Origin: Woronichinia sp035285405
GTDB taxonomy: Bacteria > Cyanobacteriota > Cyanobacteriia > Cyanobacteriales > Microcystaceae
Reading direction: 5' to 3'
DNA length: 6,154 nucleotides
Assembly: GCA_035285405.1 (NCBI GenBank)
Contig: JAYKJI010000367.1
Location: forward strand, 1 to 6,154
The first letter of the stretch is position 1; each line of letters starts with the position of its first letter. Made by a program: the position numbers and the translations under genes. Positions 6,153 to 6,154 of this stretch are shown piece after piece. The notes beneath the pieces are model-generated. The model was not told where the DNA came from and searched no databases. It worked only from the letters and a program-made list of their open reading frames with translations.

Positions 6153-6154
6153 TC

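Overview
The window looks like cyanobacterial chromosome. The HIP1 octamer GCGATCGC occurs six times in 6.15 kb (477, 903, 2012, 2641, 3157, 5651). One gene encodes the SLH-coiled-coil-OprB type of outer-membrane porin found in cyanobacteria. There is also a Uma2 (DUF820) protein, a family strongly expanded in cyanobacteria, and the spacers hold G/C-run palindromes of a kind common there. The A+T-rich composition would suit a Chroococcales/Oscillatoriales-like organism, but the genus cannot be fixed from this sequence.

Layout: positions 1-121 and 6032-6152 are a perfect 121-bp inverted repeat, read here as the same end of one insertion sequence present in two opposite orientations. Between them, on the minus strand, lies a three-gene ABC importer operon transcribed right to left: tauC (permease), tauA (substrate-binding lipoprotein) and tauB (ATPase). 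A good sigma70-type promoter lies at 3285-3314. A 281-bp spacer between tauA and tauB carries a 2 x 21-bp tandem repeat and a G/C-run palindromic element. Divergent from the operon, on the plus strand, is the porin gene (3567-5225). A 157-bp spacer with a short hairpin repeat follows, then the Uma2-type nuclease gene (5383-5961).

How the genes may work together: TauA, TauB and TauC resemble the E. coli taurine importer closely enough to suggest alkanesulfonate (taurine) uptake across the inner membrane. The divergent porin would supply a passive outer-membrane route, but that link rests on position only. No desulfonating enzyme (TauD or SsuD) is in the window. The Uma2 gene is probably an independent accessory gene.

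I saw no clear new biological system. The most notable point is that an apparently complete transport module is framed by inverted IS ends, with the tauB stop codon directly against one of them. This is either a composite-transposon-like arrangement or the result of a sequence cut at collapsed repeats.
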